64,000 nt of DNA. Origin: Amorphochlora amoebiformis. Lineage: Eukaryota; Cercozoa; Chlorarachniophyceae. A program made the translations under genes and the position numbers. Shown here one piece after another: positions 63,814 through 64,000 of the stretch. The DNA lies in the NCBI GenBank assembly GCA_054601695.1, contig BAAHQB010000122.1, forward strand, positions 310,001 through 374,000, written 5' to 3'. Numbering within the stretch: position 1 is the stretch's first letter; every line of letters starts with the position of its first letter. The notes beneath the pieces were generated by a model. It was not told where the DNA came from, did not search any database, and saw only the letters and a program-made list of their open reading frames with translations.

Positions 63814-64000
63814 TGTATGATATATATTATGTACAATAGACTTTTCTCGGAAACATATTCGGTCTATAAAGTATATTTATATATTCTGGGTATATATAGA
63901 GGTATATACAATACACTATTGGTATATGCATAAGTTACATAATAGTATGTCATTGGTATATACACTGAGTATTCTCAATCGACTGTCTATAAAGATAACA

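Overview
This is nuclear DNA from a eukaryote, most likely a protist with a flagellate or algal type of gene set. It shows no bacterial or viral organisation. The bulk of the window is (TA)n and TA-rich microsatellite, broken by interstitial telomere-type repeats (CCCTAA on one strand, TTAGGG on the other), CT/GA tracts and minisatellites. Genes lie inside this as very short exons (14 to 360 nt) with GT...AG borders, separated by introns that are almost pure simple repeat. The TTAGGG-type repeat is found in many lineages, so I do not name a taxon.

Almost every long open frame here is an artefact: TA repeats read as Tyr-Ile and telomere repeats read as Leu-Thr. I found the real genes by hand, looking for non-repeat islands with splice borders and then testing whether the reading phase carries from island to island. 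Six gene models result. (A) + strand, 255-4397: the 3' part of an unidentified helical protein, whose stop codon falls at the edge of a telomere repeat. (F) + strand, 5262-about 9771: the C-terminal zinc-binding part of a YVH1/DUSP12-type protein. (B) - strand, 13516-11679: a complete five-exon gene for an EF-hand plus long coiled-coil protein of 505 residues. (C) - strand, 16689-16417: a 90-residue basic protein with a mitochondrial-type N-terminus. (D) + strand, 16822-36008: a MORN-repeat protein of about 475 residues in about 25 exons over 19.2 kb, whose phases close from ATG to stop. (E) - strand, about 63660 to below 39708: a long TPR / kinesin-light-chain-like protein in at least 42 exons over 24 kb, open at both ends.

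Layout: 0-4.4 kb gene A; 4.4-11 kb gene F, with a 1.8 kb telomere-repeat array inside one intron; 11-11.6 kb CTAG-rich spacer; 11.7-13.5 kb gene B; 13.9-14.35 kb a palindromic minisatellite; 14.4-16.4 kb spacer with a long inverted repeat; 16.4-36 kb the divergent pair C and D; 36-39.7 kb CTAG-rich spacer and unassigned sequence; 39.7-63.7 kb gene E. EF-hand, MORN and TPR proteins are common in flagellar and cytoskeletal systems, but nothing here proves a shared pathway.

The most unusual signal is a repeated pattern of partial exon duplication. In genes A, D and E, several tandem copies of the acceptor plus the first part of an exon sit in the intron just upstream of the one complete exon. 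Elsewhere the 3' end of an exon with its donor is copied. I saw no CRISPR, transposase, rRNA or tRNA gene. All gene models are manual and untested against RNA or databases.
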